The position numbers and the translations under genes were made by a program. Under the pieces are notes generated by a model, which ran no database searches, was not told the DNA's origin, and saw nothing but the letters and a program-made list of their open reading frames with translations. Shown piece after piece: positions 50,484 through 58,957 of a stretch of DNA of 61,535 nt. Every line of letters starts with the position of its first letter. Position 1 is the first letter of the stretch. Source of the stretch: Candidatus Scalindua rubra (GTDB lineage: Bacteria; Planctomycetota; Brocadiia; Brocadiales; Scalinduaceae); assembly GCA_001723765.1 (NCBI GenBank), contig MAYW01000008.1:1-61535 (forward strand). Reading direction: 5' to 3'.

Positions 50484-50612
50484 TTACCTGAAGATTGGCA
50501 GGCAGTACATGATTGGGGAATCTACCACAATAAAAATTCTATTAATACTGATCGTGCCTGTCAAAGACAGATTGATAATATTAAGGGAATTATACAAAAA
50601 TTAAATGAAGCT

Positions 50613-50993
50613 ATGATCCGATTGTCCTATAACGAGACTTTGAAAAAAGCATCAAAACGGCTTGTGGAACTCAATTATCTCTTAGAAGAAGCTGCTATTA
50701 GACAGCAGGAAAAATACAATGGATGGGCAATGGACAATATTCAAAGTGCTTATAAAAATTGTTTGGGTGAAGGAAAAGAGGAAATTGGCAAAATTATGGT
50801 TACCAGGTTAGCCCAAATAGATGTTCGTATTCTAACCTGGGAGGCACATCGTTGTTATATGGAAGTATTTGATTACTTTTTTAATAAACTTAAGGGGCCA
50901 AAAAAAGAAGACGATTTTCATAAAGAAGGTAAAAAGCTAAAAATTATAAAAGATATGTTTGAGAAAAAAAAGAAAGAACTTACTGAATTCTAG
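50613..50993 (+). CDS. Helical hypothetical protein, probably 5'-truncated
   Basis: 126 residues from ATG 50613, all helical ('LVELNYLLEEAAIRQQEKYN', 'KLKIIKDMFEKKKKELTEF'). The frame is open upstream to 50478 and codes sensible residues ('LPEDWQAVHDWGIYHNKNSI'), running right up to the Y1 element end. The original gene therefore started upstream and was cut by the insertion. It lies nine bases before the REase-type toxin gene and could be its partner. Family unknown. Confidence 0.5.
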   Translation: MIRLSYNETLKKASKRLVELNYLLEEAAIRQQEKYNGWAMDNIQSAYKNCLGEGKEEIGKIMVTRLAQIDVRILTWEAHRCYMEVFDYFFNKLKGPKKEDDFHKEGKKLKIIKDMFEKKKKELTEF

Positions 50994-51002
50994 GAGATTT
51001 TA

Positions 51003-52739
51003 ATGAAAGAAAATAATGATCATTTATTATTTACAAGATTACCATGGCAGATTTTTAGCTTAAATAGGGAAAGGCTTATTAGCCGAAACAAAATTGCTTC
51101 TCATAATATACCCTTTTCCTGCTTTATGTTCCAAAGGGGAATCAATTCAGCCTCTGTATCACATGCGCCATTACTTCACGAGGGTAGTACATTAGCTCAT
51201 TATCCCATGAATCCAATAAAGGGACGCCTGACAGAATCAATTGCAAACCGAACCGTAAGTGACGGTTTTCTTTCGGGAACTGGAAAGTGGATTCCAGGAT
51301 CGCCAGCGCGCATTGGCAATACTGGAATAGATGGGCTGTATTTTCACACTGATAGGACAGGCAACATAAGAGACGTTTTAGTTACAGAAGCAAAATACGA
51401 CACTTCGCGTCTGAGTACGACAACTACAGGCCGGCAAATGGGTGCAAAATGGACATCTGAACGATTATACCGTACTTCCCGGATGTACTCAAATTTAAAA
51501 GAGGAGATTTCCAGAAAATCCGTTTCTCGCTATTTTAAGTCGAAAGGTAAAAACACAATCAAGGTGCCACTTAGGAATGGAAACGTTGCTGAGGTTTGGA
51601 GGACAAATGATGGGCTCGCTTTCTTTAGTAATGATAAGAATGTGTCTGTTGTTGAGATTGAGTTACAATCCCGAAGGGTATCGCAGGGGTTGAAGTTAAG
51701 AGCCGAGGGGAAGATTCCATACCGCTCTAGGATAATACGATACAAATCAGTGGGTAAGCAGCACCAAATTTCTATTACGTCTTTGGATGCTAAAACTGGA
51801 ATGAAAAACAAGGTGGAAAAAATTGAGGGCCGATATAAAGACTTGCCAGATAAATTTCGTAAAATGCTTCACTCTGAATTTGAAAAAGTATTTTGTAAGA
51901 TGGGGAAAAGCAGGCTGGATGCACGTAAATTGGCTGATAGTGCCTGTAAAGATCCTAAATTTTTAAAATCAATGAGACGTGATGCTCGTTGGACATGGAA
52001 AGCAGGGCTTGACCGACAAGCGGGGGTTGTAGCAATAAAAGCAGGTTGTGCAGCTTTTATTTTTGATATTTCTCTCAGGTATATAGTAACAAAAAATATT
52101 TATTTGAAGCAGTCGGCAAACATAGGAGCGCTAGGGACCTTATCAACATTTGTCGGTCGCTATGCTGATACTCAGGTTGACACACTCTTATGCACAACAA
52201 GGATCGGGCAAAATATTCTCAAAAGGATTCCTTTGCGTGCTGTAGCCGGGACCCCAATTCCAAAACTAATTGGTAATGTGGCTGGCGGGATAGCCGCAAG
52301 TGCAGTGTTCGCCTATGGGCTTTATCTTTTAGGATACAGTGATCTTAAGACTGCCAATCGCACAATGTTTGCCAGTGGTGTTGGTATTTCTGGAGGAGTT
52401 ACTGTTTCGTATGGAACGGTTTCATTGGTGGCGATTTTTGGAACTGCAAGCACCGGGACCCCAATTGCTTCATTGAGTGGTGTAGCGGCTACAAGTGCAA
52501 CATATGCATGGATTGGAGGTGGTAGCTTGCTAAGTGGTGGTGGAGGTATAATTTTAGGAATCGGTGTGCTATCAGGCGGTGGAATTTTTGTGGCAACTGG
52601 CATAACTGTAGGACTGCATTACTATTTTCGAAAATTAGATGAGAGAAAACATAGGGCTATGTTGAAGGGCCAATTGAATATTATTGCTAATCGTATTAAG
52701 AGGGGAGAGCAACTGGAATGGACAAAAAAGACCGGGTAA
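51003..52739 (+). CDS. REase-fold toxin domain fused to glycine-rich membrane domain
   Basis: The 578-residue protein has an N-terminal region with 'PGSPARIGNTGIDGLYF' (D110), 'DVLVTEAKYD' (E129, K131) and 'TGRQMGAKWTSERL', a D…ExK nuclease core with the trailing Gln seen in polymorphic-toxin restriction-endonuclease-fold domains ('GIDG … VTEAKYG … GKQMS.DW'). From about 335 it turns hydrophobic, with several TM-like helices. Residues about 480-545 hold a striking Gly/Ala/Ser-rich module ('TASTGTPIASLSGVAATSAT', 'GGGSLLSGGGGIILGIGVLS'). There is no signal peptide. A nuclease domain ahead of a membrane module is the reverse of usual toxins. Neighbouring small genes (50613, 52800) are candidate partners. 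Confidence 0.65.
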   Translation: MKENNDHLLFTRLPWQIFSLNRERLISRNKIASHNIPFSCFMFQRGINSASVSHAPLLHEGSTLAHYPMNPIKGRLTESIANRTVSDGFLSGTGKWIPGSPARIGNTGIDGLYFHTDRTGNIRDVLVTEAKYDTSRLSTTTTGRQMGAKWTSERLYRTSRMYSNLKEEISRKSVSRYFKSKGKNTIKVPLRNGNVAEVWRTNDGLAFFSNDKNVSVVEIELQSRRVSQGLKLRAEGKIPYRSRIIRYKSVGKQHQISITSLDAKTGMKNKVEKIEGRYKDLPDKFRKMLHSEFEKVFCKMGKSRLDARKLADSACKDPKFLKSMRRDARWTWKAGLDRQAGVVAIKAGCAAFIFDISLRYIVTKNIYLKQSANIGALGTLSTFVGRYADTQVDTLLCTTRIGQNILKRIPLRAVAGTPIPKLIGNVAGGIAASAVFAYGLYLLGYSDLKTANRTMFASGVGISGGVTVSYGTVSLVAIFGTASTGTPIASLSGVAATSATYAWIGGGSLLSGGGGIILGIGVLSGGGIFVATGITVGLHYYFRKLDERKHRAMLKGQLNIIANRIKRGEQLEWTKKTG

Positions 52740-52799
52740 AGAACAAACACAGGCCTTGAAAGCAGAATATGCGACACATTTAAAAAAGGAGGGTAAACA

Positions 52800-53177
52800 A
52801 TGGGGAAAGAGTCATTAAGATATATACAGAACGCAAAGGAGATACTAAAGGCGGTTAGTATTGAAGGCAATAATTATACAGACAGAAAGCCCATACGCGA
52901 GGCCTTTGGGGTTGCATATTTAGCAATATTAGAGGCGATTAATGAGGCGTTGATTAAGAAAGGGTTATCCAAGAAGGACCTCCCTAAATCTGTTGACGGC
53001 TATAGAAACGCATTGCGAAAATATTTAGCTATTCATAATGGCAAGCTCATGAGAGAATTTGAAAGTCTTTATGATTCTTTACACATTGCCGGTTATTATA
53101 GAGGATTGCTTTATAATACGGCTATTGTAAAAGACGCCTTGAAGGCGGCAGAGGCATTTATTAAGAAGGTTAAATAA
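52800..53177 (+). CDS. DUF5618-like HEPN-fold protein
   Basis: The 125-residue protein 'LRYIQNAKEILKAVSIEGNN', 'REAFGVAYLAILEAINEALI', 'VDGYRNALRKYLAIHNGKLM' and 'YDSLHIAGYYRG' follows the DUF5618 pattern, a HEPN-superfamily group. AGGAGGG lies before the ATG. It follows the REase/TM toxin gene by 60 bases on the same strand and may be its immunity or modulator protein (inference). Confidence 0.7.
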   Translation: MGKESLRYIQNAKEILKAVSIEGNNYTDRKPIREAFGVAYLAILEAINEALIKKGLSKKDLPKSVDGYRNALRKYLAIHNGKLMREFESLYDSLHIAGYYRGLLYNTAIVKDALKAAEAFIKKVK

Positions 53178-53586
53178 AGAGTAAGCAGAAGCTAGAAACA
53201 AGACAAACCAGGGACAGCGCCTATTTAATGAAACAACGGTCGCTGTCCCTATTTAATCAATATCAAATTTTTGAGATTTTGCATTCTCGGACAGCCTGTT
53301 GAAAACAGAATACAAATGACTTTATAATTTAGGATACGTTGTTTCCTACATTGCTTATTTTCCTGTCTTGAACTTTTTAAAGAATTATGCAACGTAAGAA
53401 ACAACGTCCCCTTTTTTCTTCTGACAGTCAATTACTATCGTGAAGGGAACTTAGGTTCACGGGTTTTACCACAAGTGAAACTTTAATAGGGCTTGAGCCG
53501 TATGATGTGAAACTATCACATACTGGTTCTGAGGGGAATCGGTCAGCAATGCCCGTGCCTGCCCGGTGCAATGGGAAAAGTGATTC
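53178..53586. other. Spacer with AGGGACAGCG hairpin and intron relic
   Basis: At about 53211-53255 AGGGACAGCG…CGCTGTCCCT forms an inverted repeat of a type also seen as half-copies near 5052 and 55716. A group II intron domain V-like hairpin follows at about 53495-53534. No ORF is supported. Confidence 0.45.
53495..53534 (+). ncRNA. Group II intron domain V-like relic
   Basis: GAGCCGTATGATGTGAAACT followed by ATCACATACTGGTTCT and GAGGGG closely resembles the conserved intron domain V (GAGCCGTATG…GTGAAA…CGTACGGTTCTGAGGGG). One extra T disrupts the second arm. No reverse transcriptase ORF or other intron domain is visible, so it is a degenerate 3' remnant. Confidence 0.45.
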
Positions 53587-54492
53587 ATGACGCATGAAAT
53601 CATACAAAGAAGTGAGACAATCGTCTCTATGGACACAAACGTTATCCGGAATCTGTGCTACGCTGATGAGCCATGGATCACTACTTTTCAGAAAATGGCA
53701 TCAGATGGATATCATTTCTGCCTTTCGGATATCTTGTTTGCTGAATTTCTTGAACAATTTGAGCGAGGCTCAATTATTGGAGAACAATACAGAATCGCAA
53801 TTCAACGGGCCAATATGTTTGTATCCAGAACACTGCCAGTCTTACCAGGAAAGGCCGAGCTTTATCAGATGTCTGGTATTAAAGATAAGCATCTTTCTAA
53901 CGACTTCGACCCTGAGTATACGCAAAGAGACTCTGAAGCGAAATGGGGGTGGATGAAGGCGCTTTCCGAACCCGCAGACTTAGCCATAAAGGTCGTCCGC
54001 GTCAAAGTTGGCAACCAGGCATACAAGTACAGTTTTCAGGCTGGCGTGGCTGCTCGCACACTCGACGAAGAGCGACTGAAATGGTCTCAGTTCGTCAAGC
54101 AATTCGATGCCCTGACCACGAACCGAATCAGAGAGAAGCGCACGGAAATACTAAAAAAAATGGCGGAGATCGAGGACAACTGGGCAGATTGTGATCCACC
54201 GTTATCGGTACGCTTTGATTTGTGGAATAAGAACCTATTTGAAACAGTTGCACAGCGAAGCATATCTAAGGAACCTTATAACCCTGAGTCAAACAAGAGA
54301 AAGAACGACGGCATAGATTTCCTTCTTAAACAAGCATTCTTACTCCCCGCACTTGTCTGCACCGCCGACAAAAACTTCATCGGCAGATTCGCGAACATTG
54401 ACAGCTTTCAGAAGGAGTGGATATACACGCCGGAAGATTTGACTGATGCATGGACACGAAAAGAGATAACGAGGCCAGAATGGCCGAGCTGA
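53587..54492 (+). CDS. Large PIN-like nuclease domain protein 2
   Basis: The 301-residue protein opens with 'TIVSMDTNVIRNLCYADEPW' (catalytic Asp16), has 'LSDILFAEFLEQFE' (acidic second position), a long helical middle and the C-terminal 'KNDGIDFLLKQAFLLPALVC' and 'TADKNF' strand of the PIN fold. Codon usage and base composition are more GC-rich than the neighbours, suggesting separate acquisition. It differs in sequence from the 48036-48932 protein but has the same architecture. Confidence 0.7.
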   Translation: MTHEIIQRSETIVSMDTNVIRNLCYADEPWITTFQKMASDGYHFCLSDILFAEFLEQFERGSIIGEQYRIAIQRANMFVSRTLPVLPGKAELYQMSGIKDKHLSNDFDPEYTQRDSEAKWGWMKALSEPADLAIKVVRVKVGNQAYKYSFQAGVAARTLDEERLKWSQFVKQFDALTTNRIREKRTEILKKMAEIEDNWADCDPPLSVRFDLWNKNLFETVAQRSISKEPYNPESNKRKNDGIDFLLKQAFLLPALVCTADKNFIGRFANIDSFQKEWIYTPEDLTDAWTRKEITRPEWPS

Positions 54493-54939
54493 AAATGTAA
54501 TTAATCAGGGAAACCATACCTATTTTCGAGAGATATTGAAAATATATAATCAAGGATCATGTGAATAATTAGGGTCTAATTAGGGTCGAGGGTCGGAACC
54601 AGGTAGTAGGGTCACCTATTGAGATAAATGTCAAGAACAAAACAGAATACACAACTCTTCTTATTTCTTTGTTTGTCAAACATATTCCATATTCAAGGTC
54701 TGACCCTGGGTAGCTGGGTAGATGCTGGGGTAGATGTAAAATTCTAAATAAAGGAATCCTTGCTGACATTATGGAAAAGGTAGTTGAAGCGTTAAAGAAG
54801 GAAGTTCCCAAAATAAAACCAAAGATAGAAGAGTTAATCAATTCTTTAAAGGTAGGAAAATAATTTGTAATTTCTAATGGTGGAATAATACAACTTGTTA
54901 TTAGAATAAAAGTTACTGATATAGTAAGAAGGAACCTTT
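54493..54939. other. Spacer with gene debris
   Basis: The 447 bases contain a short coding-like fragment on the plus strand: ATG 54771 to TAA 54863 reads 'MEKVVEALKKEVPKIKPKIE' plus ten residues, and the frame is open a little upstream. Repeated TAGGGTC/GGGTAG units lie at about 54568-54735. Nothing can be assigned. Confidence 0.35.
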
Positions 54940-55602
54940 ATGAACTTTAATTGGAATCCGAAAGATTTTCAAAATGTTGTCCGTATTGTAATGGGTCCAG
55001 AATGTGTATTACGGAGATACATGGTTAGCGTTATTAGGCAATCAGGATCTTTAAGCTGTCCTGCACCAAAATGGGATTCTAATGGATGTTACAGGGTTTC
55101 TTTGGTGAAAGACGAACTAAAGATTCAAAAACTCACTTCTGATGAAAAGTGGGAAAATGCTAATATTACACCTCCTACTAATTTCAATAGGAAGAAACAA
55201 CAAAAATTTCGTATTCTAGATTCGCAAAAACTCCTTTCATCGGACATGAAGAATGCAGGTGGCCTATTTGGTTTTTCGCTTATTTACTTAGATATAGATG
55301 ATTTTAAATTGTGTAATACAAAATTTACTGAAAGAGTTGTTGATAAAACTATTCTTCCGCAATTTCAAAGGCTTATTGAATCTTCTGTGAGTGGTAACGG
55401 TTATGCTTATGCAGAAGGTGGCGATGAAGTAATAATTCTTCTTCCAAACATTTCAATCAGAACAGCTATTGCCTTTGCCGAAGAATTACGAGAATTAATT
55501 GAAAATAAGGAATTTTATATAAATGAGCAAATAATCAAACTTACAATATCGATTGGAATTGCCGCATCTGAAGATATAAAAAAATATTGTAGATATTCCT
55601 GA
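54940..55602 (+). CDS. Compact GGDEF-type nucleotide cyclase, C-terminus frameshifted
   Basis: The first 105 residues are not assigned. The cyclase core then shows 'IYLDIDDFKLCNTKFTERVV' (metal-binding DIDDF at 118-122) and 'YAYAEGGDEVIILLPN' (GGDE 160-163), ending 'KLTISIGIAAS'. The frame stops at 55602, but one base out after the seven-A run (55578-55584) continues 'NIVDIPDKANIAKNYSKKNG' to TAG at 55715-55717. The intact protein is therefore about 258 residues. The form 'DID.FK..NT.FTE.VVD…LP.F' differs from ordinary diguanylate cyclases, so the product could be c-di-GMP or another signal. Confidence 0.72.
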   Translation: MNFNWNPKDFQNVVRIVMGPECVLRRYMVSVIRQSGSLSCPAPKWDSNGCYRVSLVKDELKIQKLTSDEKWENANITPPTNFNRKKQQKFRILDSQKLLSSDMKNAGGLFGFSLIYLDIDDFKLCNTKFTERVVDKTILPQFQRLIESSVSGNGYAYAEGGDEVIILLPNISIRTAIAFAEELRELIENKEFYINEQIIKLTISIGIAASEDIKKYCRYS

Positions 55603-55812
55603 TAAAGCTAATATTGCAAAGAACTATTCAAAAAAAAATGGTAAAAACTGTATATCTGTTTATAAAAATGATTCTCCCAAAGTAGTTAAACTACTTATTA
55701 ATTTTTCACATAAATAGGGACAGCAACTGTTTATTGGTTTCTTCTCTGGTAAAAAGCGCAGGGTTGGGTCTTAAATAATAAATATTCAAAATTTATCATA
55801 TGAGATTTCGTA

Positions 55813-55974
55813 ATGATTAAACTAGAAATTAATGCTGTACCTGCAAAAGTAATTGGCAGCACGTTGGCAAGTTTGATTCGACAACATGGAAGCAGGGAGG
55901 GAATTAAACAAGTTGGAAATAAGTTTTGTGGATTAGAAGTTGTATGGGATTCTGATGAATTTAAAGTAGAATAA
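55813..55974 (+). CDS. Small hypothetical protein (53 aa)
   Basis: ATG 55813 gives 'MIKLEINAVPAKVIGSTLAS', 'LIRQHGSREGIKQVGNKFCG' and 'LEVVWDSDEFKVE'. Composition is coding-like and compact alpha/beta. The ribosome site is weak. No family recognised. Confidence 0.4.
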   Translation: MIKLEINAVPAKVIGSTLASLIRQHGSREGIKQVGNKFCGLEVVWDSDEFKVE

Positions 55975-56083
55975 CAAATGGCGGCCATATAAATATAATA
56001 AATGTTATTTATAGGGATAGCAATCATAAAAAGTTTAACACTAATGAAATTCAGTTTTCATAACTATTAAGGAGGTGAATCAA

Positions 56084-56347
56084 GTGGTAGATGTTAAGGA
56101 AGCCACCAAATTAGCAACAGAATATTTTACTGATTTATTTGGAGATAAGTATTCCGGCTTGACCCTTGAAGAAGTTGAAATCTCGGAAGACGAAAAGTTC
56201 TGGTATATAACCATAGGTTATAACGTAGATAAACCGACTATTTCTGCTTCATTACCATTTACCAGATCAGGAAGAGAATATAAGAGTTTCAAGATCGAAT
56301 GTGACACTGGCAAGGTCTTGTCAATGAAAATTAGAAAAATAGATTAA
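56084..56347 (+). CDS. PepSY-like small protein, partner of PIN gene
   Basis: GTG 56084 lies six bases after GGAGGTG (56071-56077); the GTG at 56075 is inside that site. The 87-residue protein 'VKEATKLATEYFTDLFGDKY', 'LEEVEISEDEKFWYITIGY' and 'REYKSFKIECDTGKVLSMKI' has the helix-plus-sheet pattern of PepSY-type domains ('A…A..…WYI.IGY…Y..F.ID..TG.V'). It ends three bases before the PIN gene, an arrangement typical of antitoxin-toxin pairs. Confidence 0.65.
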   Translation: MVDVKEATKLATEYFTDLFGDKYSGLTLEEVEISEDEKFWYITIGYNVDKPTISASLPFTRSGREYKSFKIECDTGKVLSMKIRKID

Positions 56348-56350
56348 TCC

Positions 56351-56851
56351 ATGGAATACTATCAGAAAATTATTCAAAATTATCGTAGTAGAGGTGTATT
56401 GATAGATTCGAATCTACTATTACTATATTTTATTGGCAAGTATAATCTGTCGATAATTCAGAACTTTAAAAGGACAAAAAAATATACTATTGAGGATTTT
56501 GATCTTCTGTCGCAAATAATACGTTATTTTCCCAAATTAATCACAACCCCTAACATATTAACCGAAGTAAGTAATCTGTGCAATAGCTTGCCAGGTAACA
56601 TTAAGGATAATTATTTTACAAAATTTGCAAAACAAATTCAGGTATTAAATGAACATTATAAGCGGAGTTCCAATATATGTTCATTAGACCATTTTAAAAA
56701 ATTTGGCCTAACTGATTCAGGTATCATTGATCTTGTGAAGGGAAATTTTCTAGTACTTTCTGATGATTTACCACTCACAAACTATTTGCTGTCAAAAAAC
56801 ATAGATGCGATAAACTTCAATCATTTAAGACCATTAAATTGGGATAAATAG
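56351..56851 (+). CDS. PIN-domain protein paired with PepSY-like protein
   Basis: The 166-residue PIN fold has 'RGVLIDSNLLLLYFIGKY' (Asp19), 'TTPNILTEVSNLCN' (Glu), 'LGLTDSGIIDLVK' and 'FLVLSDDLPLTNYL' (distal Asp). It lacks similarity to VapC beyond these acidic positions and has a longer helical insertion. It is a likely RNase toxin of the two-gene unit with 56084-56347 (inference). Confidence 0.75.
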   Translation: MEYYQKIIQNYRSRGVLIDSNLLLLYFIGKYNLSIIQNFKRTKKYTIEDFDLLSQIIRYFPKLITTPNILTEVSNLCNSLPGNIKDNYFTKFAKQIQVLNEHYKRSSNICSLDHFKKFGLTDSGIIDLVKGNFLVLSDDLPLTNYLLSKNIDAINFNHLRPLNWDK

Positions 56852-56893
56852 TAAAATAGTCAAACAAGGATGATATAAAATAGGAAATAAATT

Positions 56894-57124
56894 ATGAGTA
56901 TACTCTTAATAGTATTTGGAGCATTGGCTTATATTGCCTGTGGAATGTTGGCCTACGGCCAATTGTTTGGTTGTATGCAGAATAGATATCCGGAATCTGC
57001 TGAAGAAGAAAGAGAGTTTGATCAAGGATTGGCTTTCATATTCGCTTTATTGGGGCCGATAGGACTATTTATAACATATGTCGTTTTAACCGGAAGAGGC
57101 AAGTATGGTATAAAATTTAGATAA
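56894..57124 (+). CDS. Small membrane protein with two TM helices (76 aa)
   Basis: TM1 is about 3-25 ('ILLIVFGALAYIACGMLAYG') and TM2 about 48-67 ('LAFIFALLGPIGLFITYVVL'), joined by an acidic loop ('PESAEEEREFDQG'). The resemblance to small phage/defence-associated membrane proteins is weak. Function unknown. Confidence 0.6.
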   Translation: MSILLIVFGALAYIACGMLAYGQLFGCMQNRYPESAEEEREFDQGLAFIFALLGPIGLFITYVVLTGRGKYGIKFR

Positions 57125-57371
57125 ACAAATGGTTAAAAATAACCAAAATTAATTTTTGTTGATTGTATGTGTCTTATCTTTGATGGACAGGTTATCCTGC
57201 TGAATTGTCTCAGGTCACGCAAATGGTCTTCCTGTAAGAGACGGTCTTATAAGTAAATATTGTCAAATTTAAGAGTGCGTTTCTAATTCTGTGCAAATAA
57301 GATCAAAAAAATTTATTTTGCTATTTCATGAATATTGGTTATAATTTCATGAATATTGAGGGGACATAAAA

Positions 57372-57644
57372 ATGGCAAATTTACAGATTAAAGGTATTGA
57401 TAATAAATTTTATTCTCAAATCAGAGAATTGGCAGCTTCAGAGAATCGATCCATTAGTCAACAAATCCTTTATCTCATAAAAGAATATTTAACAAAGCAA
57501 AAATCTATAAGAAAAGCTAAGACTCCCGCTCAGGTCTTACTTGAATTATCCGGTTCGTGGATTGATTCCAAGGATCCGGAAGAAATCGTTAAAGATATTA
57601 AAAAAGGTCGGGCAAATTCTAAAAAATTATCAAAAGGATTCTAG
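57372..57644 (+). CDS. vapB: VapB/FitA-like ribbon-helix-helix antitoxin
   Basis: The 90-residue protein has an N-terminal Arc/FitA-type RHH: 'ANLQIKGIDNKFYSQIRELA' and 'ASENRSISQQILYLIKEYL'. The C-terminal tail ('GSWIDSKDPEEIVKDIKKGR') wraps the toxin. Its stop overlaps the vapC start (TAGTG at 57642-57646). Confidence 0.87.
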   Translation: MANLQIKGIDNKFYSQIRELAASENRSISQQILYLIKEYLTKQKSIRKAKTPAQVLLELSGSWIDSKDPEEIVKDIKKGRANSKKLSKGF

Positions 57645-58042
57645 TGTACCTTCTCGACACCGATACTATCATATATAACTTAAAAGGTAACAAGACAGTC
57701 GGAAAATATTTACAACAACATTTGAATGACCCTATAAATGTAAGTGTAATAACTTTAATGGAGCTTTATTATGGCTCTTATAAGTCCCGGAAGGTAGAGA
57801 GTAATATAGCAAAAGTAAAAACTATAGAAACAGCATTAGAAATAATACCCGTTAACCAGGAAATAGTTGAAATATTTGGAATGTTGAAGTCTAAGCTGGA
57901 AAAAACGGGAAAACCAATTGATGATTTCGACCTTATACTTGCTTCAACTGTTCTCACACACAATTTAATTTTGGTTACAAATAATGAAAAACATTTTAAA
58001 AATATTAAAGGGTTGAAAATAGAAAATTGGACTAAATCATGA
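57644..58042 (+). CDS. vapC: VapC-family PIN RNase toxin
   Basis: The GTG start overlaps vapB. The 132-residue PIN domain has all acidic residues: 'LLDTDTIIYNLKG' (D5), 'VITLMELYYGS' (Glu), 'PIDDFDLILASTVLTHNLIL' (Asp), 'VTNNEKHF'. VapC toxins cleave tRNA or rRNA; the target is not predictable. Confidence 0.93.
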   Translation: MYLLDTDTIIYNLKGNKTVGKYLQQHLNDPINVSVITLMELYYGSYKSRKVESNIAKVKTIETALEIIPVNQEIVEIFGMLKSKLEKTGKPIDDFDLILASTVLTHNLILVTNNEKHFKNIKGLKIENWTKS

Positions 58043-58276
58043 CACTTAAAAATGATCATTACACCTATCGTATTACTTGGTCTGAAAATGATAATGAATA
58101 AGCAGATAATAAGTATAGTTGTATCGCAAAGTAATTAGGTTAAGTTTAAAATATTGAATTTAGATTGTTGAATTTTTTAGAACCTCTCAGATTTGCAGTT
58201 TTAATTCACAAATCTCAAATCGTAATTCGTAAATCTAAAATATCCGGTTTGTCCAGCTTAGGACTTGGAGACATTA

Positions 58277-58957
58277 ATGCCCCTCCTTAAAAAGAAAAAT
58301 ATTCTTATAACGGCAGGTTCAACACGCGGCTATCTGGATGCCGTTCGTTACATAACGAATACATCAACAGGGAGGCTTGGTAGTGAGATAGCGCTGGAGG
58401 CAATGCGCCATGGTGCCGTTGTTACATATATATACGGAAAAGACAGCTTGTTTCCTGTAATTGAAAACCGTAATGACATAAGGTCTGCACAGCTTAAGCT
58501 AATCGAAATTGAAACTAATAAAGACCTGATAGGGGTTCTTCAAAAAAGATTGAAGAACAGGAGATTTGATGCTGTCGTCCATGCAATGGCAGTGGCTGAT
58601 TATGTGCCGACCAGGACTAAACCCAACAAGACATCTTCGAAAAAGAGAGAATGGTTGGTAAGATTAGTAAAAACGCCTAAGGTTATAAACATTATCAGGA
58701 GTACATGGCCGGAAGCTTTACTTGTGGGATTTAAACTAGAGGTAAACAGAACAAAAGACGATATGATAAAAACAGCCAAAAGGTTTTTATCAAAAAGTAA
58801 GGCCGACCTAATCGTAGCAAATGATTACAAATACATCTCTCATAATCGTCATATTGCATACATAGTTAATGGTGGTCGTAAAGTACCAAAACCATTAAAA
58901 AGCAAAAAGGAAATAGCAAAAGGCATAATTTCCTATCTTGAAAATACTCTTAAGTAA
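58277..58957 (+). CDS. coaB: DFP-family phosphopantothenate-cysteine ligase-like (CoaB domain only)
   Basis: The start is ATG 58277 (MPLLKKKNILITAG), preceded by GGAGA at 58267; the TTG at 58265 is less likely. About 226 residues: 'ILITAGSTRGYLDAVRYITN' and 'TSTGRLGSEIALEAMRHGA' are the nucleotide-binding start of the DFP fold, with 'HAMAVADYVP' and 'LIVANDYKYI' matching the CoaB active region (AAVADY / VAND). It would join cysteine to phosphopantothenate in CoA synthesis. The CoaC half is absent, as in split CoaB/CoaC arrangements. Confidence 0.87.
   Translation: MPLLKKKNILITAGSTRGYLDAVRYITNTSTGRLGSEIALEAMRHGAVVTYIYGKDSLFPVIENRNDIRSAQLKLIEIETNKDLIGVLQKRLKNRRFDAVVHAMAVADYVPTRTKPNKTSSKKREWLVRLVKTPKVINIIRSTWPEALLVGFKLEVNRTKDDMIKTAKRFLSKSKADLIVANDYKYISHNRHIAYIVNGGRKVPKPLKSKKEIAKGIISYLENTLK

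Noticed and set aside
53594..53956. Overlapping plus-strand ORF of 120 residues inside the PIN-like gene
   Set aside because: A shadow frame of the 301-residue PIN-like protein, which has catalytic residues and full coverage.
54569..54841. Minus-strand 90-residue ORF
   Set aside because: Composition and repeated low-complexity DNA do not look coding, and a short plus-strand fragment in the same place looks more natural.
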